DNA from: Codonopsis lanceolata | Lineage: Eukaryota > Streptophyta > Magnoliopsida > Asterales > Campanulaceae | Direction: 5' to 3' | NCBI GenBank assembly: GCA_013146195.2 | Contig: CM028382.1 | Coordinates: 62,537,596 to 62,601,595, forward strand | Length of the DNA stretch: 64,000 nt | Shown: piece by piece, positions 36,091 through 48,104 of the stretch | How positions within the stretch are numbered: position 1 is the stretch's first letter | Layout of the letters: each line of letters opens with the position of its first letter | The notes under the pieces: generated by a model | Databases searched by the model: none | What the model was told of the DNA's origin: nothing | What the model saw: only the letters and a program-made list of their open reading frames with translations | Program-made: the position numbers and the translations under genes

Positions 36091-37355
36091 TGTTGATTCT
36101 TATGTTAAATTTATATCGATCAAGACATTACATTAGTTTTATACTTCAATGGCTAATCGGGTCGCAGATCGATTAGCGTGGCAACCGTATAGAACTTTGC
36201 CTTGTATAGTTTTTATAGGACTTTTCGTGTTCAATGAAGACCCCTTCTCGCCTTTACCGAAAGACCCTCAAAGCTTAAAGATCGGTAGACCTCGTGTCCA
36301 CCTGATCCGCTTCTACGTGTCCTCTCCAAATAGAAGCTAGTGGATTAATTCAAACTTATTCCCATATATTATTTGAATTAATCCAAGTCATTCCCCGACA
36401 TGTCAAGCGCCGAAAGCAACTTTCCGAAAAGCGTGAATACTTTTCGCCCCTGAAAGCGTAAAAGCTGCATCGCCCCTACTCGCTTTATCTCTCGATCGAC
36501 ACCAAATCGCCCACCTTTTTGAAGATCTCGTAAATGATTATCTTCTCTAGATATCTGTGAAGACCAAATCCTTGATCGACGACCCCATGCATTTAATGCA
36601 TTTATGAATAGAGTCGTTGAAGTCTTCGCCCTCTCCAACGGATTCTTTTGAGATGCACCTCGCTTTTAAATATCGCCATTGAAGATCGGAACAAAGAGAC
36701 AACCGCATGTAATCAATCGAACACTTAAAGAATTGCTCAATCTTCACAACTCCAAGTCTTTCACCAAGGCATTCAATAGATCCCAACAGATCTAGAAGTC
36801 CTCGTCAACAACAAGAAGTTGTTCTTCTAACATTTATTACTTTATTCTTCTTGTTGTTAACTTCCATTAACTATATTTACATCGCATCTAATTAAATATC
36901 TTGTTTTTACAGATATTTAATTCCCTAGACCCAAACACAAGTCAATATTTTGTACACGATCCATTAGGGATATTCTTTGTAATTGATCTAAGTGGAAAAC
37001 ATAGTGCACAATTTAAATCCAAGGTTGACTGCCTTGGTGGTGGACGTAGCACTCATTATAGTGTGAACCATCCCAAAATACTTGTGTTATTTCCTACTGT
37101 CTGTCTATTACTTGAACTACTTAGTTTCATTGTTTATATTATCCATTTCAGCAGAACTTAAGTAATCTGTAAAAGGTCTACCGGTAGTCCTTATCTGCAC
37201 TGAACAACTTTCTTGAAGGTCTTCCGCTACTTGATTCTTTTTCATAGATTGCAAGTAACTTTCAAGGAACTTACTTAAAAAAGTTTTAAAGTGTTACTAA
37301 GCTATTCAACCCCCCCCCCCCTTCTAGCTTATTATTGTGCCCATTGGGACCCACA
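36091..37355 (+). repeat. Copia 2 3' LTR
   Basis: 1265 bp, from TGTTGATTCT to GGGACCCACA. The next five bases, AAGAC (37356-37360), would be the right target duplication; the left copy is lost in the gap. Confidence 0.93.
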
Positions 37356-37751
37356 AAGACGAAATCAAAAGTGCGAGAGGAGTGTTGTCTATGTTAGCAC
37401 GTTTGAATGTGCTTCGGTTGCCTTGAGTGGATTTTGTATCCAATATGGGAACTGATGGTTTCCCACATCAAGTTATCCCTTGTTTAGGGGATACCAGGAT
37501 ATGGGAATGCATTACCCTTTCATTCTCATTTTCCCTTTTTAGGGGAAAACAAAAGTGCAAAAAGGATATTGCGACGCCCCATTATGGATTTATTGAAAAT
37601 AGCCTTATGGCCCATTCAGATTACTATGGGAGCTTTGGGTTTCCGCATCAAGTTATCCCTTGTTTAGGGGATACCGTGATATGGGAATGCATCACCCTCC
37701 ATTACCATGTCTCCCTTTTTTAGGGGGAGAACGGAAAGTGCAACGAGGGAA
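37356..37751 (+). repeat. Tandem units before a Tat/Ogre-like LTR
   Basis: Three partial units of about 185 bp, each marked by AAAGTGC (near 37367, 37550 and 37736) and sharing ATATGGGAATGCAT and CATCAAGTTATCCCTTGTTT. Probably the 3' untranslated part of a gypsy element of the Tat group, whose 3' UTRs often hold tandem repeats. Copia 2 truncates it on the left. Confidence 0.65.
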
Positions 37752-39002
37752 TGTTGCGAGGCCCCACTGAATCGAAAGTTTTAGAGTCGCTATCTTTATT
37801 TTAAGGCAAATAAAGCAAAACCAAAGAAAAGAAAAATAAACCGTAGAAAAAGAAAACGGGTTCGGAGGCTAAGTTACGAGTTGGGAAGGTGCTAGGCACC
37901 CAACTCGCCCTTTCGGTCTCGAAAATGGTTTTGGTCAAGTATGCTTATTGTCACATTTATTTAGCAAATAAATAAGGTATTAAAATGACAGAGAAATTTA
38001 AACAAATACATTTGTGGCCACATTATTTACTTGACTCGCACCGTTTCCTTCCAATAATTACGTAATATTTAAGAATATTTGGCCATTATAACGGCTCTTT
38101 TACATAGTATTTCCTATTCTAATCCAAAGGCAAGACAACGGCTTATATTGGCTACATTGTGCCGATTTAAATAACAACTTTTAAAAATAAATAAAAGACG
38201 TAAAATATAAATAAACGAAATAACGACGCTCTTAAAGGTTTTACCTTTTAGAGCGGCGGTGCTCCTCCTTCGTGAGAGGGAGTCTTTTTGTTGTTTGTGT
38301 GGTTGTTGTTTTGAGTTGAGCGAATGAGCGCTTTATTTTTGAGGGTTTGGGCTTATCAATTCGGGCAGTGACAGCCTTATTTGGGTAGGTTTTGGCCTTT
38401 TGGTTGGGCGGAACCTAGACTTAATTTCTTAACTTTTCACTCGTTACTCGCTGCAGTAACGGCTTACTTTGGGATTTTTGGATTGGGGAAGTGAGGTGGA
38501 CACCTAACGCCTAGGCTAGGGATCACTTATAACCTATGGGTTTTGATTTTGGCGAGTTTGGACGGGGTTTGAGATTCTAGGGGCTTCCACTCACTTATCT
38601 CGCACCTCTCGTACTATTTCTATCGAAAGATCGCAGCGAGCTTTCAGCGATTTTTTATCGCTGAAGCGAAAATGGGGAGCCGGGCCTCCTATTTATCAAG
38701 GAGAGGGACACGCCGGGAATTCTCGCTTGTTCTCCATCCATCAAGCCTTGTACCGCGTGCTTCGAGTTGTACAATTTCATTCGAGACAAGCTACGCAAGT
38801 ACATGGTGCGGCTGAGACTTTGGTGCGGCACCATGCCGCGCCTTCCAAGTTCGATTTTTGCACTTTCCCCTCAGCTTCAAGCTCAAGATCCTCGCTTCCT
38901 TTCGCATTTTTGAATCATGTAACTTGACATTTGTTAAGTTTTAACAGTTCTTGATATTTTATGTCAGTCACATACCAGGGGTACGAAATTGGGGTGTCTA
39001 CA
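37752..39002 (+). repeat. Tat/Ogre-like LTR, about 1251 bp
   Basis: Starts TGTTGCGAGGCCCCACTGAA with TTTTAGAGTCGC close by and ends GTACGAAATTGGGGTGTCTA plus CA. These end sequences are typical of Tat/Retand/Ogre-type gypsy LTRs. It abuts LINE D at 39003, so this element appears to have inserted into LINE D; CCACC at 39003-39007 would be one target copy. It is preceded by its own 3' UTR, so it is a 3' LTR, not a solo one. No ORF. Confidence 0.72.
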
Positions 39003-39427
39003 CCACCAAGCAAAACAAAGCTGCTGTAGGGGAAGGATTCGAAATGGAATTCCAAACATGTTATGGAAGTGTAACCAAACAGCCTTGGCAGATTGACTTT
39101 GGAGAAAGACATGATCAAAAGTTTATGAGAAACCCGAAGTGCAACAAGAGCATTTAGAGGTTAGCAAAAAACCCTTAGAACATAAACCTTCATCTAAAGG
39201 CAATCGCTTTCGAAACAGCCTCCAGTGAAAAATACTGATTTGTCTGGGCAGCCGCTTGTGCCACATGAAGCTGGAGGACATAGATGAATTCCTTTGAGGG
39301 GAGATCACCGAGATGGCAGAAGAGAGGGAAAAAGTTCCTTTAGAAGATAGAGACCAGCATGGTCGATCGTCATCATCACAAATGGAAATACGACGACCGA
39401 TCCCTGATACGGGACCCAATACGGGAC

Positions 39428-39507
39428 CCAAAGCAACAAGCAATGCCAAATAATGGGTAAGCCAAAACACACAAAGCAACAAGCAATGCCAATAATGGGT
39501 AAGGCCA
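39428..39507. repeat. Two-unit direct repeat
   Basis: AAAGCAACAAGCAATGCC...ATAATGGGTAAG occurs twice with a period of about 45 bp, near one end of solo LTR 3. Confidence 0.75.
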
Positions 39508-41639
39508 TAAGCGAAGCTTAAATGCCAACAACTTAAAACATAAGCGAAGCTAAATGAAATAACACAAGGGCGCCCGAGATAACAAGCTCAAACTAAATAC
39601 AACCAAAGAGATAATTAATCTCTCGGTCCAAAATTCGACGCACGTGTCGCAAAGATTGGGCACGTAGAACATAACTCCCTGTCATGCAATACAAATATAT
39701 AACACAAATAAACCAAGTCATCGGCGACATTACAGTCGGAACCCAACATTACATTAAGTCTAAGACTCTAGTCTACACACTCGACGGCTAAACAAGCCGG
39801 AGTACAACATAACCAACAATATAAATAACTTGAGATAGAATAAATATGTATTTAAACAACTTGGCTCGACTAACATTTGTCGGCTCACAAAAAACCAATT
39901 ATTAATAATTTACAATTACAAGAACCAAATCAATAACACAATCTTACTACCCAAAGTGATGTCTATATAACTTCACTTCCCAAACGTCCTTTCCAAATAA
40001 CTAAGGCTACAAAAATAAATTAAAGTAGCAACCTTTATAAAAATTACACTTCTATCGTAGGCTCGGCGGTTCCTTCGAGTACTAGCTCGGCTCGAATCTA
40101 AGGAAAACAAAGCAAACGAGTAAGTCATAATATAATGACTTAGTAAGCTACTAAAGATGCAATGTCATGGCATGGCATAATGCTAAAATAAAACATGTAC
40201 ATCTTATGTCATACTCATGATGTAACATTTCATGGTATAATTTCCCACACAAACCAAATCCAACCATAGTCACATGGAATATAATTCTTCATAAATTATC
40301 ATGAAATAAATCATATCAATAGATTATGATTCTAAATTCCGTAATATGTAGTATTTTATTTCTACATTTAAACTCCCATCAAACCATATAAACCAATTGC
40401 ACCATCAGTTTCATAATTCTTCATTTATCACAACTCATATAAAAATTCATGAATGAGAGACTATTGTTCTCATTTTAATCATAAATAGCATGTTATATTT
40501 TTAGTACAACATAAATCATAAAAATCATCATTTCATTAATATGTTATATTTTTACTATAACATCTTAACAAGAAATCATCATCTCATGAAAATAATCCCA
40601 TTAATCATGTATCACAACAATTCATACATGCTCATAAAATAAACCACATAACCGAGAGAAGATGATTTTCTTTTTCCTGTTTCCTGCATGTAACTCCTGC
40701 GGAAACAAACGTGCCCTCGATATCCCTTTCGTGGTATCGACGTCCCCGAAACAGTCTCCGCTCGGGTTCCATAGCTATCAAAGTCATGTGTATTACTCTA
40801 ACTAAGATGAGCTACTTCCCCACCGTGGCCATCGGTGGAGGGGTGTGTGCAAACCCGTCATGACGATCCACGCGATCACGAATCTCACAACGTGAAGACA
40901 ATGCATCGTCCGCCAAAAACTCAAACCAAAACCGCCACCGACTCAAACTCAAGCACATGTAATATATACTCACATGCTCAAATAAATGAAAAGTACAACA
41001 CACCGTACTAATCCAATCAAGTAGATATTTACTTATAAATCATATAGTTATGCATTTCTATGCTAACTAACACAAACATGTTAGAGCGATAGTATCAAGT
41101 CTCTAATACCCAAGTGTTCTTCATACACTTGAAAACGCTCGGAGACTTGACCTCCATCAAAACTACCCCAAATTCCGTAGGATCTTAATATGTGATTAAC
41201 TATATTCATATTAGTCCAATAATCGACTCCGTTGAGTCATTTCTACTCTTTTCAAATTTGAAGGCATAGAAGTTATTTGCATCATAGCCCTCCTATTATT
41301 CATTAGCTATTATTCATGGCTAAGTTCTTAAGGTTAGCAACATTGTGCAACCCAACAATCCATTCTTTCCCAACAAAACCCCAAAACATAATTCATAGGT
41401 CAACACTTAACATTTAAAGTCAACCATTGCATCTCTAGCATGCAACACAATATAGCATTTATTCAAGCATGCTTTCATCCAAATTAACCATTACTCTAAA
41501 CAAGATGCAATTTCATCTAGTATGTTCATAACCAACATGTAAATTTATCTAACATGTTCATAACCTTCAATTCATGAATTGTAGTTGACCAACGTACTCT
41601 TATTGCATAAAAGTCAACTCAAACTAATGAAGTCAAACC

Positions 41640-42000
41640 TTACATTTTATTCATGTGAACCATAATGATAATTCATTCTACATGCTCACAACCAAAAATT
41701 CATGAATTAGATATTAACATGCTCTTATTTTCATGAAAGTCAACTCTTATTCTCAAGGTCAAACGAAACATTCACATGTAATCCATTGTGAAAAATTCAT
41801 TCTTCATGCTTACAATTAACAATAGAGATTCATCAACTATTCCAACATGTAACCCATTGTAAAAATTCATCCTTCATACTCTTATATACATGAAGGTCAA
41901 CTTTATTTTCAAAAAGTCAAACGAAGCATTTTAACATGTAACCCATTGTCAAGATTCACCCTTCATACTTACAATCAACAATAGGGATTCATCAAGTATA
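41640..42000. repeat. Degenerate tandem repeat in solo LTR 3, period about 158 bp
   Basis: The block GTCAAACGAA is at 41758 and 41916, each followed by CATGT, AACCCATTGT (or a close variant), TTCATGC or TTCATAC and an ACAATA...GATTCATCAA end. At least two good units and a weaker one. Confidence 0.65.
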
Positions 42001-45000
42001 CTTCCCTAACCTTAAACATATACATAAGTGATTCCAACAACCCATAACATTTCATAAAATTCTCTAAAATCATTCATTACATCAAGAACCCATTTACTAC
42101 ATAACCATCATATTAAACCCTAGGTTTTTAGGGAATCAAACACTCATCATACCTAAGTCCAAATTATCAATTGAACTTAAAAACATACTCCATTGAACAT
42201 AGAAATCAACCTAATCATGCTTCTAGCAAGTTCACCCATCAAAAATCCGAAAAATCAAAATAAAATCACACCCATCATGCTTGTGTACTCATTGACCTCA
42301 AATAGCAATCATCTTTGTTTTCCTTAGGGTCAATGAGCACAAAATCAAGAGAATAATGAATCTAGTAGCTTACTTGACTTAGATGAAAACTCAAAAGAAT
42401 CACGATCCCAACGGTGAAGTTGTTCCATTTGACGAGAGCTTCACGAATCCGAAGTTTGGAGATCATCCGACGGTTGGATCTCCTAAGATTTGAGGAAGAA
42501 GGAGGCTAGGGCTCCAAGCTTCCATGTCTCCCAAGTCTCTCTCTCACTCATACGGTTGAAGAAAGGGAGGAAATGAGAGAGTTGGCTGAATTTGAGAAGG
42601 GGAATTGGTATTTATACCTCCACAACTAATGAGGGCACAATAGAGATTTCATGGGTACAATTAGTGAGTGTTAGATGTTATTAACCCTTAATCAAAACTT
42701 AATCCACTCCCCAAACATGTTAGGACACTCTTAGGACTTAGAATGAGGGTTAGGAATAGTTTAGAGGGGGTTTAGTGGGGGTAGAATAGGAAAATCACAT
42801 CAAAAACACAAAACAGGGACAATCTGCCCCGAAGCTCCATGCGGTCGCATGGCCTCATATGAAGCGACCGCTTTGGTCCCTTTAACCCTTGGTGTCAATT
42901 CCTGCAATCCTCGTTCCGTTCCGGTCCTTCCCGCATGCAACCGCAACCCTTAAAGCTTCGAAACGGCCTATAACTCAACCCTTAAACTCCTCAAACACTT
43001 GGCTAAACCATCCAAGTCTCAAAACACTTTTAAAGTAGGTCTAAACTCCCACAAACAACACCCGAAACAACTCGGAGTGAAACCAAGCAAGTTACAACAA
43101 CGCTAACGAAACGATTTAATGAAACCGCAAACCGACGGGAAACAATCCAAGGTTATAAACACTTCAAAAGGCTACTAAATAGGCCTGAATGCCCCTCAGA
43201 TGATTAATAACAGATAGGAGAAATGAGCTCCTGAAAGACGAGACGATCAACCGGCTCAATCTCAAACTACGCGATAAGGAGAGTTGCTATCCTCGGAGCG
43301 TCGAAACTTCACGAGACTTAAGGAATACCTCCAACTAGGATTATAACACATCTAAACATGTTATTTAATCATCATGTAAAGATCTAGGACCTAATAAAGG
43401 TCAGGAACACGAAACCCGAGTAAACTCTCAATCGCGTCGCATTTTGACTATCGTCGAGTTACAACTTGTGACTTTAGCAAGTCAACAACTAAATGACATC
43501 TCTTAATAGTATTTTGGTCTTAATGTGATCTCTCATACACATCTAGACTCTCTCAGAAATCAAATAAGCCATAAACCAAGGAAGAAATGCGAGCATTGCA
43601 CGCAATACAAGCTAACCGGGAATCGGGGTCTTACATTGGGAGGTAATAGATTGCCGAATAGAAGACGGAAGCAAAGATATCCCATCATTATTTAAAGAAG
43701 CATCGACATTAAAGATGTCCCTGACTTGAGATAGAGCACAGGAGGGAGGTTTGTCAATGTAAGAGTTACTAAGCCAGATGTCATGCCATAAAGAACAATG
43801 CCCTTTGCCCACAATCCATTTAATGTGAGGATCTGCCAATTCCCTTGCTCGCTGCATCCGAAGCCATATGTAGGAGCCTCTCGACAAGGAGATGGAAGGA
43901 TGAGCTCGAGAGCAATATTTTGCCAAAAGAAAACGGGACCAGATGTTGTTGGTAGTGCGGAATCGCCACCACATTTTAATACCAAAAGCTTTAATATAAT
44001 CAGAAATAGAATGGATTCCGAGCCCCCTTTCAGAAGTAGGACGGCAACAGATTTGCCAAGCTACCCAATGACTTTTCTTTTGACCGTCAATATGACCCCA
44101 ATAAAAATTAGAGAACATTCTATTAAGAAGGTGAATGACTGAGGCAGGAGGGTTTATAGAGGCCAGCTGGAACATAGAAATGGAGTGAAGAACTTTGTTA
44201 ATTAAAATGATGCGACCAGCTGAGTTTAGGAAAGATCCCATCCAAGAGTCTATTTTACCTTGGAGTTTAAGAATGGGAGGATCAAAGAACTGCTTTTTTC
44301 TTTCGGCCATAGTAAATAGGACACCCAAGGTAAATGAAAGGAAGGCAGCCCTCTTGAAAACCAAGGACATGGGAGACCACTGGAGATCGGCTTGGAGCAT
44401 TCGAGGGAGCTAAATAAAAGGAGCTCTTGGATCTATTAATAAGCTGGCCAGACATAGATTCATATGAAGAAATAATGTGTTTGTGAAGGAGGAGGGAATG
44501 CTTGCTACCATTACAAAATATAATAATGTCATCGGCAAAAGCAAGGTGGGAAACAATAGGACATCTACTGACCGTAGAATAAACAACCTTGGAATCTGAA
44601 CGATGAAGAAAGTCAATACTTCGACTTAAGACCTCAGCCATAATAATAAAAAGACTTGGCGAAATGGGATCACCTTGACGAAGGCCTTGGGAAGAGGGAA
44701 AAAAACCCGAAGATTCCCCATTTAGAAGCACCGAAAACCAGTTATCAGATAAAAGTCTCCAAATAAGATCAATGAAAATCTTGTGGAAGCCAAATTTCCG
44801 CAAAACCTTGGTTAAGAAGACCCAGTTGACTCGATCAAAAGCCTTAGCCATGTCTAGCTTAAGAATAACATTGGAACCCGAAACCTTTTTTCCAAGATGG
44901 CACGTCATTTCCTGGGCTAGAAGGATATTATCATGGATGATTCGACCTTTTGTAAAGGCGCTCTGATTATCCAAAATTATGAAAGGCAAAATAGAGGAAA

Positions 45001-46582
45001 GCCGGGCGGAAAGGATTTTGGAAATAACCTTTGAGCAAAAGTTGCATAAACTGATAGGACGGAGATCTTTGAAGCTAGAAGGAATGGGGACTTTTGGAAT
45101 AGTAACCAGCAAAGTGCTTGACCAAGATTTGGGGAGAGAGAAACCAGAGAAAAACTCCGTGATAGCCTCACAAAAATCCTTGCTAATTATATCCCAACAA
45201 GAAGAATAAAAATGGCCGGTGAAACCATCCGGACCGGCTGCACTGTTACCATCAAGAGCAAGAACAACTCTCTTAATCTCCAAAATATCTGGGGGGCAAT
45301 AAGAGAAGAATTCCACTCCTCAGTGATAAGATTTGGAATGACATCCAAGTTAGAATCTGAGTTAGAGACAGATGAGGATAGTTGGTCCCGGAAATAACGA
45401 ATTGCAGTTTCTTTAATATCTTGCTCAGTAGTCAATAGGGAGCCATCAACATCATGGATAGAATGAATGTAAAGGCGTCGCTGAGATTGCTTAACCGAAG
45501 CATGGAAAAGTTTTGAGTTTCCTTGTCCGTCTTTAAGCCATTTTATTCGGGATTTTTGACGCCAATATTCTTCCTCTCTAGAAAGATGAAGGCGAAGACG
45601 GGCTTGGGCCTCCATAAGGTTTGAACGATTAAGATCAGAATTGGTAATATCATAAAGCAGTTCCATTTCAAGGGCCTCTTCTTCAGCTTGACGAAGGTTC
45701 GTAAAAATATTTCCAAAGATTTTCTTATTCCAAGTTTTGAGAGAAGCCTTTAAAGTACGAAGCTTTTTAGCAAATCTGATCATGGGAGATCCAGATTCAG
45801 GAAGAGACCAGGAGCTACGAACCATGTCAGGGAAGGACGGATGAGTAGTCCAAACATTGATGAACCGAAACATAGCTGGTCTGGACGCAGCCGTCGAAGA
45901 AATAGAAGCTAGAAGAGGAGCATGATCTGAACAGGTGCGGTTTAGATGCTGAATGAAAGTTGATTGGAAATTCTCCAGCCAACCAATGTTGCCAAGAACA
46001 CGATCTATACGTTCCATGATTGTGGCTGAACCATCTTGTTTGTTCCACCAAGTGAAATCGGATCCAGAGTAGCCCAAATCGGTGAGGCCTGTAGCAGTGA
46101 TACAAGCTTGAAATTCCAGACCTCCTACACGATCCCATCCATTGCCCCCAGATTTTTCAGATGGGCTGAGAATAATATTAAAATCTCCGCCAACAAGCCA
46201 CGGAGCATTAGAGAGTTGAGAATTAATTTGAAGAAGATCCTCCCATAAATCTTGACGTTCACGGAGATCGCACCTTGCATAAAGACAAGAAATAAATGCA
46301 TGATGGGACCAAGAATAATGCTGAATCTTTAGAGAAACATGCTGGGACGAATCGCAGAAAAGACTACAACTGAAGCTGGATTTAACAAAGACTCAAATTG
46401 AGCTTGCAGAATTAGAAAAATATAACCTGAATTTAAGTTTCCGAGAGAGGAGAGAAATTTTGTCCATAGTTAACTTTGCTTCAAAAATTGCGATGATGGA
46501 GATATTGTGAAGCCTGACCAGATTTTTAAGACGACTGACCGTGGGATCATTACCAATGCCACGGACATTCCAGAAGAGAGCT

Positions 46583-47893
46583 TTAATCTCCATGTGAATT
46601 GTAAGAAGTAGAGCCATTGGAGGGCTTTGAGGCCTGGGATCTTGTCATACGATCAGAAGGGGGAATAATGTTTTTTGGTTTCTTAGGAATTTCCAAATCT
46701 AAAGCATTCAACAAGCTTTGATAAGTAGCTTCCTCATCTTCTAAAATATTGAGAACGGCAAATTTATTAGGAGAGATTATTGTTACATGATCTAATTCCT
46801 GATCATTAATTGTCGTGTTGGGTAAGGGATCTGAAGAGGAAGGCGGGGCAACATTCAAGTCATTCTTAGAAACAACTGGGACGGAATCAGAAACTGGATC
46901 TTTATCCTTTGGGCTGGAGATATCTTCGTTGAACGAAGGCAAATCATGGGGGGCATCCTTACCATTATCAACATCATTGGGAGGATCAGCAGCTGTAGGG
47001 TTGAATTCAGTATCCTTCTATGGATGATCTGAAGCAGATTTTTTGGGGGTCCAGCGTTGAGAGGTTTTCACAGGCATGTTCTTTATGGGGTCATTTGAAG
47101 GGTTGGGAGTTTTCAAAGGTAGATTAGGGTTTTTGATACGGCAGGTAAGTTCTTGATGCCCTTGACGCATGCAATGAGTACAGTAGTGAGGTTTATTCTC
47201 AGCCACAATTGGTTGCCGAAAGCTGGGAAAGGCATTACCACAATCAACCCAAACTTGGCTGGGACAAGTTTTCAGAAGATCAATCTCAACACACACACGA
47301 GCAACGCTAGGCCTTGTCAAATTAATAGTAGGCTGATCTAGCATCAAAGGCCTACCAAAAAGAGAGGCAAGAGAGAAAAGGGCTGATTTGTCGAATAAGT
47401 GAATTGGCAGACCTGGGAGAGAAAACCAAACGGGAACTATAGAACTCTCCACATCTGGGTGAAAATCAGGACTCCATTTAAAAACACGCATCGGAAACCT
47501 TCCATGATACCATTGATCTTTTATCCATAGCCGTTGATAGTCCTCCTCACATTGAACTTGAATGAGGATATGTTTTGGATCAAGATGACCAAGGGTGAAT
47601 GCAGTTTTTAGGCCGAAGGTGTTGAAGGCTTTCCTAGTGGCCTCCATTGATGGTCTGCCATGAGAGAATTTGCCAATGAGGGCTAGACGAAAAGGATGGG
47701 CAAGAGAAGCAATAAGATCTGGAGACAGTTTGAGAGTAGGCTCACCCTTATAGGTGGCAGGCAGAATGACAAAAGAGGAAGAAGGATTTCAGGCTTTTGA
47801 AAGAACATCCGCAAAAGAACGAGGAGTAGAAGCTGACGGGGTTGTGGAGGGGATTGGATTTGGTGGAGGGGCTGAATCCACAGCCGCGGCCAT
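46583..47893 (-). pseudogene. LINE D ORF1 (RNA-binding, CCHC)
   Basis: Starts at ATG 47893 (MAAAVDSAPPPNP). A stop after about 34 codons interrupts it; it then reads on with TYKGEPTLKLSPD, IGKFSHGRPSMEATRK (from 47647) and FKWSPDF to the zinc knuckle CTHCMRQGHQELTC (CX2CX4HX4C). A further stop near 47018 precedes the acidic tail that ends SHGD at 46583. Only two stops separate it from a full ORF1, so it is better preserved than LINE B. It gives the clean alignment that shows how the LTR cut LINE B ORF1. Confidence 0.9.
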
Positions 47894-48039
47894 GGCCGCT
47901 GGCAAAGGAGCCAAAGGCAAAACCCTAAAAGCAATATTAAGCTAGAGAGAGAATTTTAGAGAGAGAAGTCGAGATTTTATAATTAGGCTATTCAACCCCC
48001 CCTTTCTAACCTAATTTAAGCCCCTTCGGAACCAACAAT

Positions 48040-48051
48040 TGGTATCAGAGC
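48040..48051 (+). other. Copia 3 primer binding site (tRNA-Met type)
   Basis: TGGTATCAGAGC, an exact match to the usual copia site, two bases after the LTR end ACCAACA. Confidence 0.92.
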
Positions 48052-48104
48052 TTAATTCTTTGAAAACTAGTTTTTCCGAGATTAACCTCTTGAGAATAGA
48101 TCCT

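Larger units (their letters stand above)
22751..37355 (+). mobile_element. Copia 2: SIRE/Maximus-like Ty1/copia element with envelope-like ORF
   Basis: Both LTRs, primer binding site, gag, pol (protease, integrase, RT, RNase H), a third ORF and a polypurine tract are present. Without the inner solo LTR and its duplication (2678 bp) the element is about 11.9 kb, large for copia but normal for SIRE/Maximus, which is also the lineage known for an extra ORF after pol. All ORFs are broken by many small indels, yet the two LTRs are still clearly alike. Confidence 0.9.
39391..43635 (-). repeat. Solo LTR 3, about 4.2 kb, minus strand
   Basis: On the minus strand it begins TGTAAGACCCCGATTCCC at 43635 and ends near 39391 with a degraded GGTCGTCGTA. 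It contains the CG-rich decamers (42840-42849 and 42863-42872), a TATA box (minus strand, near 42609-42616) and a degenerate tandem repeat at 41640-42000. No retrotransposon domain inside. It interrupts LINE D ORF2; I could not match a clean target site duplication. No gene in this stretch. Confidence 0.78.
39003..46593 (-). pseudogene. LINE D ORF2 (endonuclease, RT, zinc-binding; interrupted and truncated)
   Basis: The start chosen is ATG 46593-46591 (MEIKALFWNVRGIGN). It overlaps the ORF1 stop by 11 bases. Endonuclease: GGDFNIILS near 46180, MERIDRVLG near 46000 and SDHAPLL near 45915. RT: AAGPDGFTGHF near 45235, KLDMAKAFDR near 44845, GLRQGDPISPSLF near 44665, FADD at 44528-44539, and SAGRIILINKVLHS near 44200. 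An LTR interrupts after 43636. The zinc-binding region resumes at 39390 (KRLPLDEGLCSKG, CSCC) and ends at FAWW. At least one stop near 46393, a frame change near 45250-45316 and another near 44300 break it. Confidence 0.92.
39003..47985 (-). mobile_element. LINE D: L1-type LINE, minus strand, split by a 4.2-kb LTR
   Basis: LINE sequence at about 43636-47985 (5' UTR, ORF1, endonuclease, RT) and 39003-39390 (zinc-binding region). The two parts join in the order seen in LINE B. The 3' end, RNase H and poly(A) are missing because the Tat-like element cuts it at 39003. The 5' end, with a CT-rich leader, lies at about 47975-47985 in the end of the Copia 3 LTR. It is closely related to LINE B in protein sequence. 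Confidence 0.92.

Noticed and set aside
37427..37723. 98-residue frame with an internal repeat as a small protein
   Set aside because: The repeat is at the DNA level, belongs to the Tat-like 3' UTR units and shows no protein family pattern.
40200..42400. Long stretch with few ORFs as a host intergenic region or non-coding RNA
   Set aside because: It lies inside a continuous LTR that interrupts LINE D and shares blocks with other LTRs in the window.
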